Below, in pieces: positions 31,904-41,805 of a stretch of DNA of 64,000 bases. Each line of letters opens with the position of its first letter. The first letter of the stretch is position 1. The position numbers and the translations under genes were made by a program. Source of the DNA: Edaphochlamys debaryana (taxonomy: Eukaryota > Chlorophyta > Chlorophyceae > Chlamydomonadales); the NCBI GenBank assembly GCA_016858145.1, contig JAEHOE010000002.1, positions 744,001-808,000 on the forward strand, in the 5' to 3' direction. The notes beneath the pieces are model-generated. The model did no database searches. It was given only the letters and a program-made list of their open reading frames with translations, and was not told where the DNA came from.

Positions 31904-34678
31904 GGATGTGGACATGTGGTGGGGGGCGCGGAGTACGGTACCGGGGATACCGGGGGCTGCCGGGGGGTACCAAGTTCCTGCCCCGCTCCGCACTGCGCCC
32001 GGGCCTATGCGACAAGTGGCTACCGGTAGAGCACATAAGATCATCACCTCACCTGTGACAGCACTGCACAGCAAGCACTGTTGCGTTCTATGAACCCGAG
32101 AAGGTACCGTATGTCCCGCCTCTGCCCACGCTCACGCGCCAACGTCAGCGTCCAACCCCGAAAGCTCTGAGACATGCATGACGTATGTGAGGTGAAGAAG
32201 ATGACGGTTGGCACGGACCGCTCACGAAACACCTCGGGGGGAGAGCGGTGCGCCTCTCATGCACCCACCGCCATCCGCTAGCCACGCTTGTGGCGCCGTA
32301 CGGGCTGCTCGGCTAACCGTTCCCCTCCCCATCCCACTCACCTCACCTCCATCGCTTCCAGGTGGCCAGCAAGGTTTAGATCTGGACCAGGATGCGTTGG
32401 TAGGCCCCGAGTGGGCTGGAGGGATGGCCATGGGATGGTAATGGGACGGGCCTGGGGCAGGAGGCGGTTTGCTCCTTGGCTCATGTTGCCCAGCACCGGC
32501 TCGTCGGTGTGCCTGCAGGCCTGCGGCGGGGGCGGGGCGTGGAGGGGGGTTGGATTGGGCGAGACTGGCATGAAAGGGCGCGCGGCAGGGGCGGGCGGTG
32601 TGCCGTGGAAGGCCGGGAGCCGCTACGCCCGACACCGGCCACACACACCTCACCCCTGGCTCTCCCCCTCCTCTCCCTCACCCCCTCCCCGGAGTCCCCG
32701 CGCCCCGGTCCGTGCGCCTGGGCCGGGGCGCCATCCCCTGCTGCAGAGGGCGACCTGGTGCCTGGGGCCGCAATGTTGGGGGGCAGCACACATGCACCCA
32801 GAGTGGCGCAGGGGCAAGATGCGTCCCCAGGCGTGTGCTGTACCCTGCCTGGAGCAGCGTGCCCTCCCTTCCTTGTCGGGCACTGGCGTGTCATGGTGCC
32901 TGAAAGGTTTGGGGGTTGAGTGAGGTGGTGAAGATGGCGTGGAGCCATGCCGGGACGACGTGTGTGGGTCGGCGGGTCGGGAAAGGACCCGCACGAACCC
33001 AGTTGCTTTGGCGTGAATATCGCATGTAGTGTCAGCCTGCCGCTGTCAGTGGGGCTGAGTCGAGCGTGTGAAATGTGGGATTGAGTAGGCAACGGCGTAG
33101 AGATGGTGTCGTACGGTGCCCGCAGGGGCACATCAGCGAGGGACAGACCAAATATGGAGGTTGTCTGTTCCCAAGCTCTCTGATACTGCTTGCCGGTGTT
33201 GCTTACTTAGTGGACAGACCAAATATGCATTTAGGTGGCTACTAGAGCCGCTGATCATAAAGGAGTGAGTGTTCGCTCCACCAGTTGGCATCGACCCGAG
33301 CCCCGCCCATTAGCTGCGCGTGCTGGTTGCCACGGCGTGCCTGCTGGACGCCCTACCCTACTGACTGCTAGGCACGTGATGGGGTCGATAGGACACGCTA
33401 GGGCGTGACATCCTGAAGGACATCTGCTGCCCTCATCTGGAAAGAGCTTGCCGAGAGGAGCCCAAATCCGCTTTTATAAAGAGGTTTGATGCAAAGTTAA
33501 GGGGGCCCAAAGTTCTCGGTCGGTCGTCGGTCGGGGGGGGTCGGGGAACTTTGGGAGGCTGTGTGGCGGAACTTTGCCACTGCGGCGTAGAGCAGCGCCC
33601 TGCATCATCCCACACGCCCTGAGCATGCAGCAAGAGACGACCTTATGCTGCCAAGTCACTGGTACCCTTCCAGCGGTGTTAGGGTGTTGGGACCGGTGGC
33701 ATGGCGGGCCTCGGGCACACACGCGGCCACCCAAAGGCGTCTCCCAGGTGCTCCCAGAAGCCCGCCTTCCACTCCCGCACTCCAGACCGCAAGTTACACG
33801 CAACGAACAGCCCTGATCTCGCCCCTCGGTGCCAAGCCCGTTGGTCAATCGACGGATCGGGGTCCGTGGCATGGTCGATGTTACCCGACCAACGTGGGCC
33901 ACCGGGAGTGGTGTGCGCGCCCATGGATAGAGCACACGGCAAGCAGTCCATCAAAACGCGAAATGCATAAAAAGAAGTACGTATCGGCCTTGTACGACAG
34001 TGTCGTACACTGCACGGGTCGGTCCGGGGGCGTCGGGGAACTTTGGGGCGTGATATTGGGCAACATTGTTTGTTACCCCCCCCCCTGGGAGGCTGACTAG
34101 GTGCGGGGGCCTAGTACGTACTAGGTCACCTACCCTGCCCCACAGTGGTGCAGTACCCCATGTCCCACGCCTACTTTGAAAGATAGCGATCTCCGCCGTT
34201 CTCCGCCAGAACAGCGCTCGCCAACAAAGTCCACTCGCCTGCTTACCGTGCTGCGCGTGCCCGGTGCCGGGACGCCGACTTCACGCGAGCGCGTAGCCCT
34301 CTAGCCCGTGCCGCGTCCGCTTTACCTATCAGATCTCGTCCTGGCCGCGACCCGCCGTGGCTCGGCGGAGCTCAGCAGTTGCGCGCTCGTAGGCGCTCGT
34401 TCGGCATCGACCCCGACATCGCCCTGTTGAGCTGAGGCCGCAACTCGAAGGCTTTCTGGCGACTGAGTTACTCACACGTGAACCTTGGCAGTTCGCCATG
34501 GTGACTGGGTGAGCGCATTCGGCACAATGGCTCTATGGCTAGCAAGCATCGTTGCCTGGGGCACCAGTCCGGGCCCGAGATGTGCTGCAGGACGCAAAAT
34601 GAGAGCCAGATAGAGATAAGGAAACTAAAGCTTGTGGCATCGCGATCTGGGCTTGAATCCCGGGGGGCAAGACGAAAA
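31904..34678. other. Gene-poor region with short repeats
   Basis: No gene is supported. Small repeats: GGACAGACCAAATATG at 33141 and 33212 (71 bp apart), and GTCGGGGAACTTTGGG near 33539 and 34030. A segment at about 32353-32520 on the minus strand is flanked by CCTGCAG and GTGAGG like an exon, but no partner exons could be chained to it. Confidence 0.4.
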
Positions 34679-36679
34679 ATGACAGCCATGCTTGCGGTTC
34701 GTCTGGGTACGCGCAGTATGTTTCACCCCGCCACCCACCCGGCTCCCGCCCGTTGCTCGGATCCTCTCGCACCACGGCTTAACAGGCGCGTCACGGTCGA
34801 CGAGGATGACCCCAGGAATGCCGCAGCCACGCGACTCGGCGAGCGGGTCCAGGCGGGCACCGCTCGCATCGCCCCGCGGCCTACCTTGCAGCGCCTCGTG
34901 GTCGAGGCCGTGTACGACAAGTCGTACGCTGCCGCCGCCGCCGGGGCCGAGGCGGGCGATGCCATGAAGGTCATTAAGGACGTGGGGGAGCTCCTCGATG
35001 ACCTAAACGTCTCGGCGATGCCGTACAAGATCACAAAGATCCAGGACCTGCCCAGCGAGCGGCCCAAGTACTGCCCCGCCGCCCCGCCCACCGCCCCCAT
35101 GTTCTTTGGGCCCTCTGGGCCGCTCGAGGTGGACGACTACCTAGTGGCTAAGCGCTCGGCGGACAAGAAGCTGTGGATCATGGAGGACGTGGCCGACCCC
35201 CCCGCGTGCGGCAACACCTGCCAGGAGCTGCTCGAGGCCATGGGGGTGCCCCCGGAGTACGGCTGGCTTGTACGGCACGGCACCTTCTGCTGCGCCAAGC
35301 CGCAGGGTAGGTGACGCATGGAGCGGGCGTCCGGGGCTGCAAAGCTGACATGCGACCGGCTGGCTGGAAGCATCTGTTGCTGCTGTGATTAACGCTCTGC
35401 TCCCTGCTTCGTCTTACCACCCTGCTTCTCCCGCCTGCCCCAGTCATCGCCGCCACGCTGCACCGCCTGCTGTCCGAGGGCAGGCGGCTGCGGGTCTAGT
35501 CCCGGGCGCTGGGGCGGTGCGAGCTCAAGGCCGTCTCGCTGCTCAAGGGCACTGCCACGCCCTCGCAGCCCATCAAGTGCCCGCTCATGGTGCGTGCGTT
35601 GGGCGCGCGGAACCATGATGTACTAAGCCCCTACCCAGGGGAGGGGAGGGGAGGGGAGCGGGGTTCACGCGTGAGCCCCTGTCAGAGCCTGCCAGAGCGG
35701 AGCCCCTGCCTAAGGTTGCTAGATCCCCTGCCACAGCCCCAGAGCCCCTGCCAGAGCGCAAGCCCCCGCCCGACAATTGTGTCCTCGCTTCACCACAACT
35801 TGTCCAGGTGTGGCCGCCAACCAGCGGCGTCTCGGCAGCGTTGAGCAGAAGCTGCTCGTCGTGCCGCGCACCCCCACGGGGGACGTGTACCCGCACCAGT
35901 GGCTCAAGCTGTCTCTGCAGCAGGCGGCCAGCAGCGGTGGGGCGGCGGTCCCGGTGACTATGCACGTGGACCCCACGTGTGGCCAATTCGGCATCGACGA
36001 GGCGGTCAAGGTGCGTGGGTGTTTAGGGACCGGCCTGCAGGAGGCGCATGGATGCCCGGGTGTTTCTTGGTGCAGGGCACCCACCCCTACATGGTGTTCC
36101 TACCAAGCCTATCTAAACCTGTCCTGAAAGACGCATTGAGCCATGGACCATGCATTCACAACCGCCTCCCCCTCCCCACCCGTCCGCAAGGTCTGGCACG
36201 ACAAGAGCCTGGCGCCGCCCTTCGCATTCACCGTCAACGACACGGTCCCGGCAGCCGACCTGGGGCTCCTGAACGAGGAGAATTTCTTTGCCGTCGCGGC
36301 GCCGCTCGTCACCGACCTGCAGGGCCCGCTGCAGTGCCGGTGGCTGGCCCGCATCCTCGAGCGCCTCGGCCTGGCCAGCCGCCTGCCCCTGGCCTACGTG
36401 CCCGCCCGCCTCGTGCTCGAGGCCAACGGCGAGCCGGATGAGGACGTGCCGCCGGGCGCCATGCTGCCAGCCTGGGTCCTCAGCGGCTCGGGCCCCATGC
36501 CCGGCCTCCCCAAGTTCAAGACCCTGATGTTCGACATGTCGCAGCTGCCGCCCGGTGGGCTGGGCGCGGGGCCGGCGCCGACCGCGGAGGACATAATGCG
36601 GCTCATGCGCCTGCCCGGCATGTCACCGGCGGAGATGGCGCGGATGATGATGGGGGGCATGGGGGGCTTGCGGCTGTGA
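34679..36679 (+). CDS. Unknown protein, 4 exons, with an in-frame TAG (possible pseudogene)
   Basis: Exons: 34679-35306, 35444-35593, 35808-36010, 36191-36679. Phases agree and every exon is open except for TAG at 35497-35499 in exon 2. Read through, the product would be ~489 residues; if real, the stop gives ~227. Exon 1 starts with a basic, hydroxylated leader ('MLAVRLGTRSMFHPATH') that could be an organelle transit peptide, then 'VEAVYDKSYAAAAAG' and 'MFFGPSGPLEVDDYLVAKRS'. Exon 3 has 'LLVVPRTPTGDVYPHQWLKL'; exon 4 has 'LNEENFFAVAAPLVTDLQGP' and ends in a Met-rich 'MARMMMGGMGGLRL'. I recognise no family. Codon use still looks coding after the stop, so the nonsense change is recent, a sequence error, or avoided by splicing I cannot see. 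Confidence 0.55.
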
Positions 36680-36841
36680 GCGAGCAGAGGGGGAGGGGGT
36701 AGATGGGGGGAACAGGCTGTGTTGGTCCCCCGGGCGTGAAGGTCGGGGCTCGTCGACGGTGGGTGACCCGTAGGCCCCAAGAGGGCGGGAAGGCGCCGCG
36801 TTGAAGGAGGGCGAGCACGGCAAGATGGCATGAGCCGTGTG

Positions 36842-36918
36842 TGGGGAGGTGGGCATAGCCCCCGCATAGCACACAAGCAGCAAGGCTTTCTAGCACTACA
36901 CGGAGCGGTATGCGCGGA
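36842..36918 (-). repeat. Dispersed ~77-bp repeat, copy B
   Basis: Near-identical reverse complement of 18024-18100, located 160 bp after the stop of the upstream gene. Confidence 0.8.
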
Positions 36919-37069
36919 CGATGTAGTCGGGGATGCAGCTGAGCAGCGGTGGCCACGAACACCAGACCAGGAGGGCAGGCTAAGGGAAGCGCGCGACGGC
37001 CCTTACTGGAAGCCTACTTTCCTGAGCCGTCGGTGGTGTCGAGGCCCCCGGAGGAGTGCGTGTAACTGT

Positions 37070-37413
37070 TGTGCGACGTCCAGGGAAACAGCATCCGGCA
37101 ACCTGGCCCGGACCTATCCTCTTGTTCGCTGCGCTATCCCGCACTACAAGTTGGTAGCGGTGATGCTGGCGTGGGGTCATCTGTTCGATTCTCAGCGGTT
37201 GCGATGGTTTGCGGTGGTGTGTTCGTATCTACGGTCGCACAATTGGGGTCGCAGTGACCCGCGGATCACACAACGGTCCACCCAATCTGGTGGTGCGATC
37301 GGGGACGCTCGCCTTCAGGGGAGGGGGTACTTAATGTGCGACGTCCAGGGGATCAGCATCCGGCAACCTGGCCCGGACCTATCCTCTTGTTCGCTGCGCT
37401 ATCCCGCACTACA
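37070..37413 (+). repeat. Pair of ~79-bp direct repeats
   Basis: TGTGCGACGTCCAGGGRAWC...GCACTACA occurs at 37070-37148 and 37335-37413, 265 bp apart, with only a few mismatches. The spacer is unique. It resembles short terminal direct repeats or a local duplication. No coding sequence. Confidence 0.8.
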
Positions 37414-37510
37414 GTAACGGCCGCGCTCCCGATGCCAGTAAAGCGATTCACATGTATAAGACGGAGACGAAGCTGTGTGAGCTGTTGTTGCAGTCGTCAG
37501 CAGCAATGCG

Positions 37511-37537
37511 GTGTGTGTGTGTGTGTGTGTGTGTGTG
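37511..37537. repeat. (GT)n microsatellite
   Basis: 27 bp of uninterrupted GT dinucleotide repeat. Confidence 0.95.
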
Positions 37538-38965
37538 CGATGCCGGGGGAAAGAGTTAGCGCGGTGCTCAGTGGCTCTTGAGGTTGCCCGGCTGTACGAC
37601 ACGGCACTAAGCGAAGCCCCAGACGACCCCAACCCGCGTGCAAACTAGCTCGACACCAGACGGCGATTGGAGAAGGGTTTTGGGTGGTGGGGCTTCAGCC
37701 CAGAGGACAGCAAGGCGGCCAGCAGACCTCAAGAAGGGACAAACAGCAGCCCCGACAAAGCCCCGGCACATGTAGGACGGTTGGCCGTGGACGCGCCGCG
37801 CACACGCACGCACGCAACCGCAGCTGACGCTTTAGAGGATGCTGCGGGGGGCTGGGAAGGGCTGGGAGGGGCTGAGTGCAAGAGTGAGGTGGGGCACAGG
37901 CTGGGAGGGGCAAGTGCACGTGCAGCTGAAGGCTGAGGGGCTTGGTTGCTACGGTGTTTGGAGACGGCGGACGGAGGCGAACAGGGTCAAGCAAGCGTCA
38001 GGGGTGGGCTGGATGGCGCGGCGTAGGATCGCCAGGGAATGCAACGGGCTGGGTGGGGCAGACGGGCCCGGGCGTCGGCTTACTGGGATTGCGGGGAAGA
38101 GGAACGCGCGCGGATGGAAGATGGCGTGTTGGTACTGATGAGCGGACGGAAGGGACTAGGGCAAGTTGTTTTGATGGGGCAATACCAGTCAACACTAGTC
38201 ATCCTATAGAGCTTGAGCAGGAGATGCATGTGGCGGCGCTTGCTGGGCGGAGTGGGAGTCTTGTTGGGAACTGACATGTTGGCTTGCAGGGGGCAGCCCA
38301 TGAGGTTGGTCGTGTCCTCGTGTGGCCCCGGCGTTCAGTGTTCGTTGTGCAGTGCTAGATATGTAGCCTTGCTGCTTGTGCTGACTGTGCAATGACTGCG
38401 AATCTTGGCAAAGGAAAGCCAATCTCTTGCAAGGCGCCGCCTTACACACGCACCCTGGCATGGCGTCGCACTGCACATCCACACAGCGCCAAAGGCTGCG
38501 CTTCAGCCACTGCCAGGCACATACTCACTCGCTAACCAGACAGCGGCCTGAACGTCCAGGTCAGCCAGTCCTCATCCTCCTCCTTTCCCCCCACCCGTCA
38601 TCTGCCCATGTGACTGATCGCCACCACCTCCGCGAGAGGGCTGCTTGCCTGATCACGCAAAGTACGGGTAAACAGAGCGCACTTGCCTGCCAACATGCCC
38701 ACTACCCACCTCCACATCCCGCTCGGATCTTTCATCACCACCAAACGCGCGGTCTGCACAGGCACGGGGTGGTGGTAAAACCCCCCAAGCGCACCCGTGC
38801 ACAATCTGCCACCATGTGCAACCACCTGGTCTACCCCCGGCGGCCCCGAGCGCCCCCCTGCAGAACCCGTCTGCACTCTGCTGGCCTGTTTTTCGCGTTG
38901 CCTCGTCTCCCAGTTCCCCTTCCCCCTGCAGAACCCGGCAATATCCACCACCAGTCGCTCCCTCC
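37538..38965. other. Intergenic / 3' region of the acyltransferase gene
   Basis: No supported exon. It contains a diverged member of the dispersed repeat (38345-38385) and the probable 3' UTR of the minus-strand gene, with TGTAA on the minus strand at 38442-38446. Confidence 0.4.
38442..38446 (-). terminator. Candidate TGTAA poly(A) signal for the MBOAT gene
   Basis: TGTAA on the minus strand, about 520 nt after the stop at 38966. Confidence 0.3.
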
Positions 38966-41119
38966 TTACGACACGGGCACAGCCGCCCAGTTGCCGTACC
39001 CCTCCGCTCGCCTGAGCACCCAGGCCGTGGGCGACACGGGGTGCCAGAAGTCCTCGTGCCACCCCGCCTCTAGCCACGGCCGCATGAACAGCACGCTACT
39101 GAAAGCGCAGAACAGCGCACACGCCACCGCGCACGCCGGCCTGCGCCACGCGCCCGCCTTCGCCACCTTGCCCCGCCCGCTGCTCCCGCCCTCTTGCGAC
39201 GACGATGCCGCCGAAGCAGCCGCAGATGCGGAGGGCGACGTGGCGGAGGCGGAGGAGGAGGCAGCGGAGGCGGCGGCGGCGGCGGTAGGCCCCATGAAGG
39301 CCTGCTCCGCCAGCACCGCTGCGCCGTGGGCCAGGAAGAAGGCCAGCTGGTAGCCCTTTGCGCGGCCGAACGCAGCCCAGCACATGTACTGGGGCGGTGG
39401 GAGGATGGGGGGTGGGAGGGGCGGAGGGCGGGGGAGTGAGGGGCGGAAGGAGACGGGTGGGGCCGTAGTGGGTGGAGGGATTTGCATCGGGGCAGCTGGT
39501 GATGTGGGTCGGCACGCACGGTGCATGAGACACCAGGGGACAGAGCTGCGCGACGGCTGCCCTCTGCGTGCCCCGTGCACGAGTTTCCCCTTAACGCGCC
39601 CCCTCCCTCCCACCAACCCACCTCGTGCACCATGCCGCTCAGCAGAAACACCGCCATCAGTCCCGCAGCGTCCGCCGCCGCCTTGGCGCGCCTCGCCTGC
39701 GCCACCACGGCCGGTCGGGCGGACGGCCCCGCACCGCCCGCCACCGCCGTCACCTCCACGCTGCCGCCAGAGCCGCCGGGGCGGGGGCTGCTGCCCGTGA
39801 GGAGGCGACGCACGAGGGCGCGTGCGGGGCGGTGGGCCAGCCGCGTGAAGCTGGTGCGGAAGAGCTGGTGCCACCGCTGCCAGAGCTCGCTGACGGAGAA
39901 GAGGCCCAGCCAGGGCTCCCGGAACTGGTGGCGGCAGGTGCGCAGCAGCTGGGGACGGGCCAGCGAGAGCAGCAGCAGGATGCCTGCGGCCATGTGGGTC
40001 GGCGGGGGGCGATGTGGGTTGGCGGGTGGGCGATGTGGGTCGGGCGGAGGAGAGGTATGCGAGTGCGCAACGCATAGGTGGAGAACGCCCAGGCAGCCCG
40101 CGTCAACACACGGCATGCAGACATGTCAAGGCCACTCACTGCACCACTCCCGTGGCGCTGATGCGCCCCCCCCTCCCCTCACCTTTGTAGTGGATGGCGA
40201 AGTGGAGGTACAGTACGGCACTCATGGCCAGCGAGGGCGGGATGGCGGCCAGGCTCAGGAGCGGCGGCAGCTCCGACCTCTTCACGCACAGGGTCAAGAG
40301 CAGGTCGTAGACGCCGTATTGTACGGCAAGCTCCGCCAGGAGCCGCAAGACTGCTGCGAGGTAGCTGACGCCGGATGCTGCCAGCGGCTGTCTGAGGAGG
40401 TCCTCCCGAGCAGGGCGGGAGCGGTTTAGACTGGACCCGGGCCCGTCGTCGGACTTCTTGGCGGCGTGCTGGTCATGGATCTTCACGACCCCGCTGTCGT
40501 CGTGAGGGGCAAACGTGTCTCGCAGGGCGGTCAGGAAGTACTGGAAGGGGTTGCGCGGCTGTGGGCAGGGGTCTTCCTGCACGGGATGGGGTGATGTGGG
40601 GGTGAGAGGGCCTGCGTGCAAGGCCACGTCCTTGGCGTCGGTCCATCCATGTGGAGCCCCCTTCCCGGTCAAACACGAGACACGTCGGCTGCTGCTAAAA
40701 CCTCACCAGCACGCTGTACTCCATGCAGCGCATCCACATGGCGAAGTACGCCCCCGCAACCTGGGGCGCGCCGTGGAGGGGGCGGGTTGCTTGGAAGAAC
40801 CGGCGGGAAGGGGCACATGCCCACGTCAGGGCGACGACTAAAACCGCGCTCAGCGCTCGCTTGCCTGGACGCTCGTAGCCTTGACGTCGTCACCTAGACT
40901 GAGCGGCACGAGCGGAAGCGCGATGGCTCCAGTCGCCAGGCACATCGCGAACCGCACTCTTCGTGGAAGCCAAGGCGCGTAGCACAGCAACGTGACGGGG
41001 AGTCCTATGGTGACCCATAGCCAAGCTGAGAACAGCGGCTTGGTCGCGGGGTGGGCTCCGAGCATGAACGCCTCGACCCATGCTCGGTACCACAACAAGC
41101 GCTCGCCAAGAAAGTCCAT
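38966..41119 (-). CDS. MBOAT / wax-synthase-like O-acyltransferase
   Basis: Exons: 41119-40865, 40760-40707, 40576-40183, 39983-39622, 39388-38966. Phases close: 495 residues. Several hydrophobic helices ('LFSAWLWVTIGLPVTLLCYA', 'MCLATGAIALPLVPLSL', 'AMSAVLYLHFAIHY'). Residues 263-273 read 'FSVSELWQRWH', the wax-synthase/MBOAT signature, and 'VFLLSGMVHE' carries the catalytic His (H354). This fits long-chain-alcohol or sterol O-fatty-acyltransferases of the ER membrane, making wax or steryl esters from acyl-CoA; the acceptor alcohol cannot be read from sequence. A Ser/Ala-rich low-complexity loop in the last exon (~382-415) is an algal-style insertion. The first intron appears to use a GC donor (CAG|GCAAGC). 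ATG 41119 is the first Met codon in frame. Confidence 0.82.
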
Positions 41120-41805
41120 GGCCGCTAAGCTATGCACTGTGATAGTCTATGTGCTGGCAGCTTGTATGAGCAGCGAGCCAGAAGAGCCCCATCGAGCGCG
41201 AACGGCGTGCATGCAGTCCTTTGACAGCCGGAGCTGCGCGCGTGGCGCACGAACACAAAGCCCCTGTTCCCCCGCATCGCGTTTGCGCGACCACGACGTC
41301 CCTCGACAAGTGACAACGTCAACTCACGCTCACGCCACGGCGTGCTCCTCAGCAACCACACAGCGTCCTCCGAGTCAACCTGCATGTTTCCTCAGGCCGC
41401 CCTGTCCACCGCTCACGTCACCGCTCGTTCCCCCGCACCCTGCTCCCGCACCATGCACGACAGCTCCATCCATCGCTCAGTGTGCTGACCGTATCCATCA
41501 GTGTCTGTAAAGATACGCACCCACATGCAGCACAGCACCTGCGCTCACCAACGGATGCCACGAAACACTCCTCTTCCACTTTGTCTGCCCATGCCCTGCA
41601 AGGCCCCAGGGCACGAGGCCGGGCCGTCCGAATCTGAACCTGTCAGCAAGACGAAAGCATGAATGTCCCCATGCCTTCGAGGCTCAGGCCCTACACAAAT
41701 ACCACGGGCCCTGGCCCAAGTCAACTTCCTTGCTCTTCACCCAACTGGCTTAACTGCCCTGACCCCTGACCCAGCTTAAACACCTTAACCCCACGGTGAG
41801 CCCTG
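41120..41805. other. Region between the MBOAT promoter and the Sec20 3' end
   Basis: 686 bp with no supported gene. It should contain the promoter of the minus-strand MBOAT gene and the 3' UTR of the Sec20-like gene. Confidence 0.4.

Noticed and set aside
32353..32520. Isolated exon-like segment on the minus strand
   Set aside because: Has acceptor and donor look-alikes but no chainable neighbours or recognisable protein.
34620..34680. tRNA-like T-arm (CTGGG-CTTGAAT-CCCGG) before the unknown gene
   Set aside because: No matching acceptor stem or D/anticodon arms; loop deviates from TTCRA.
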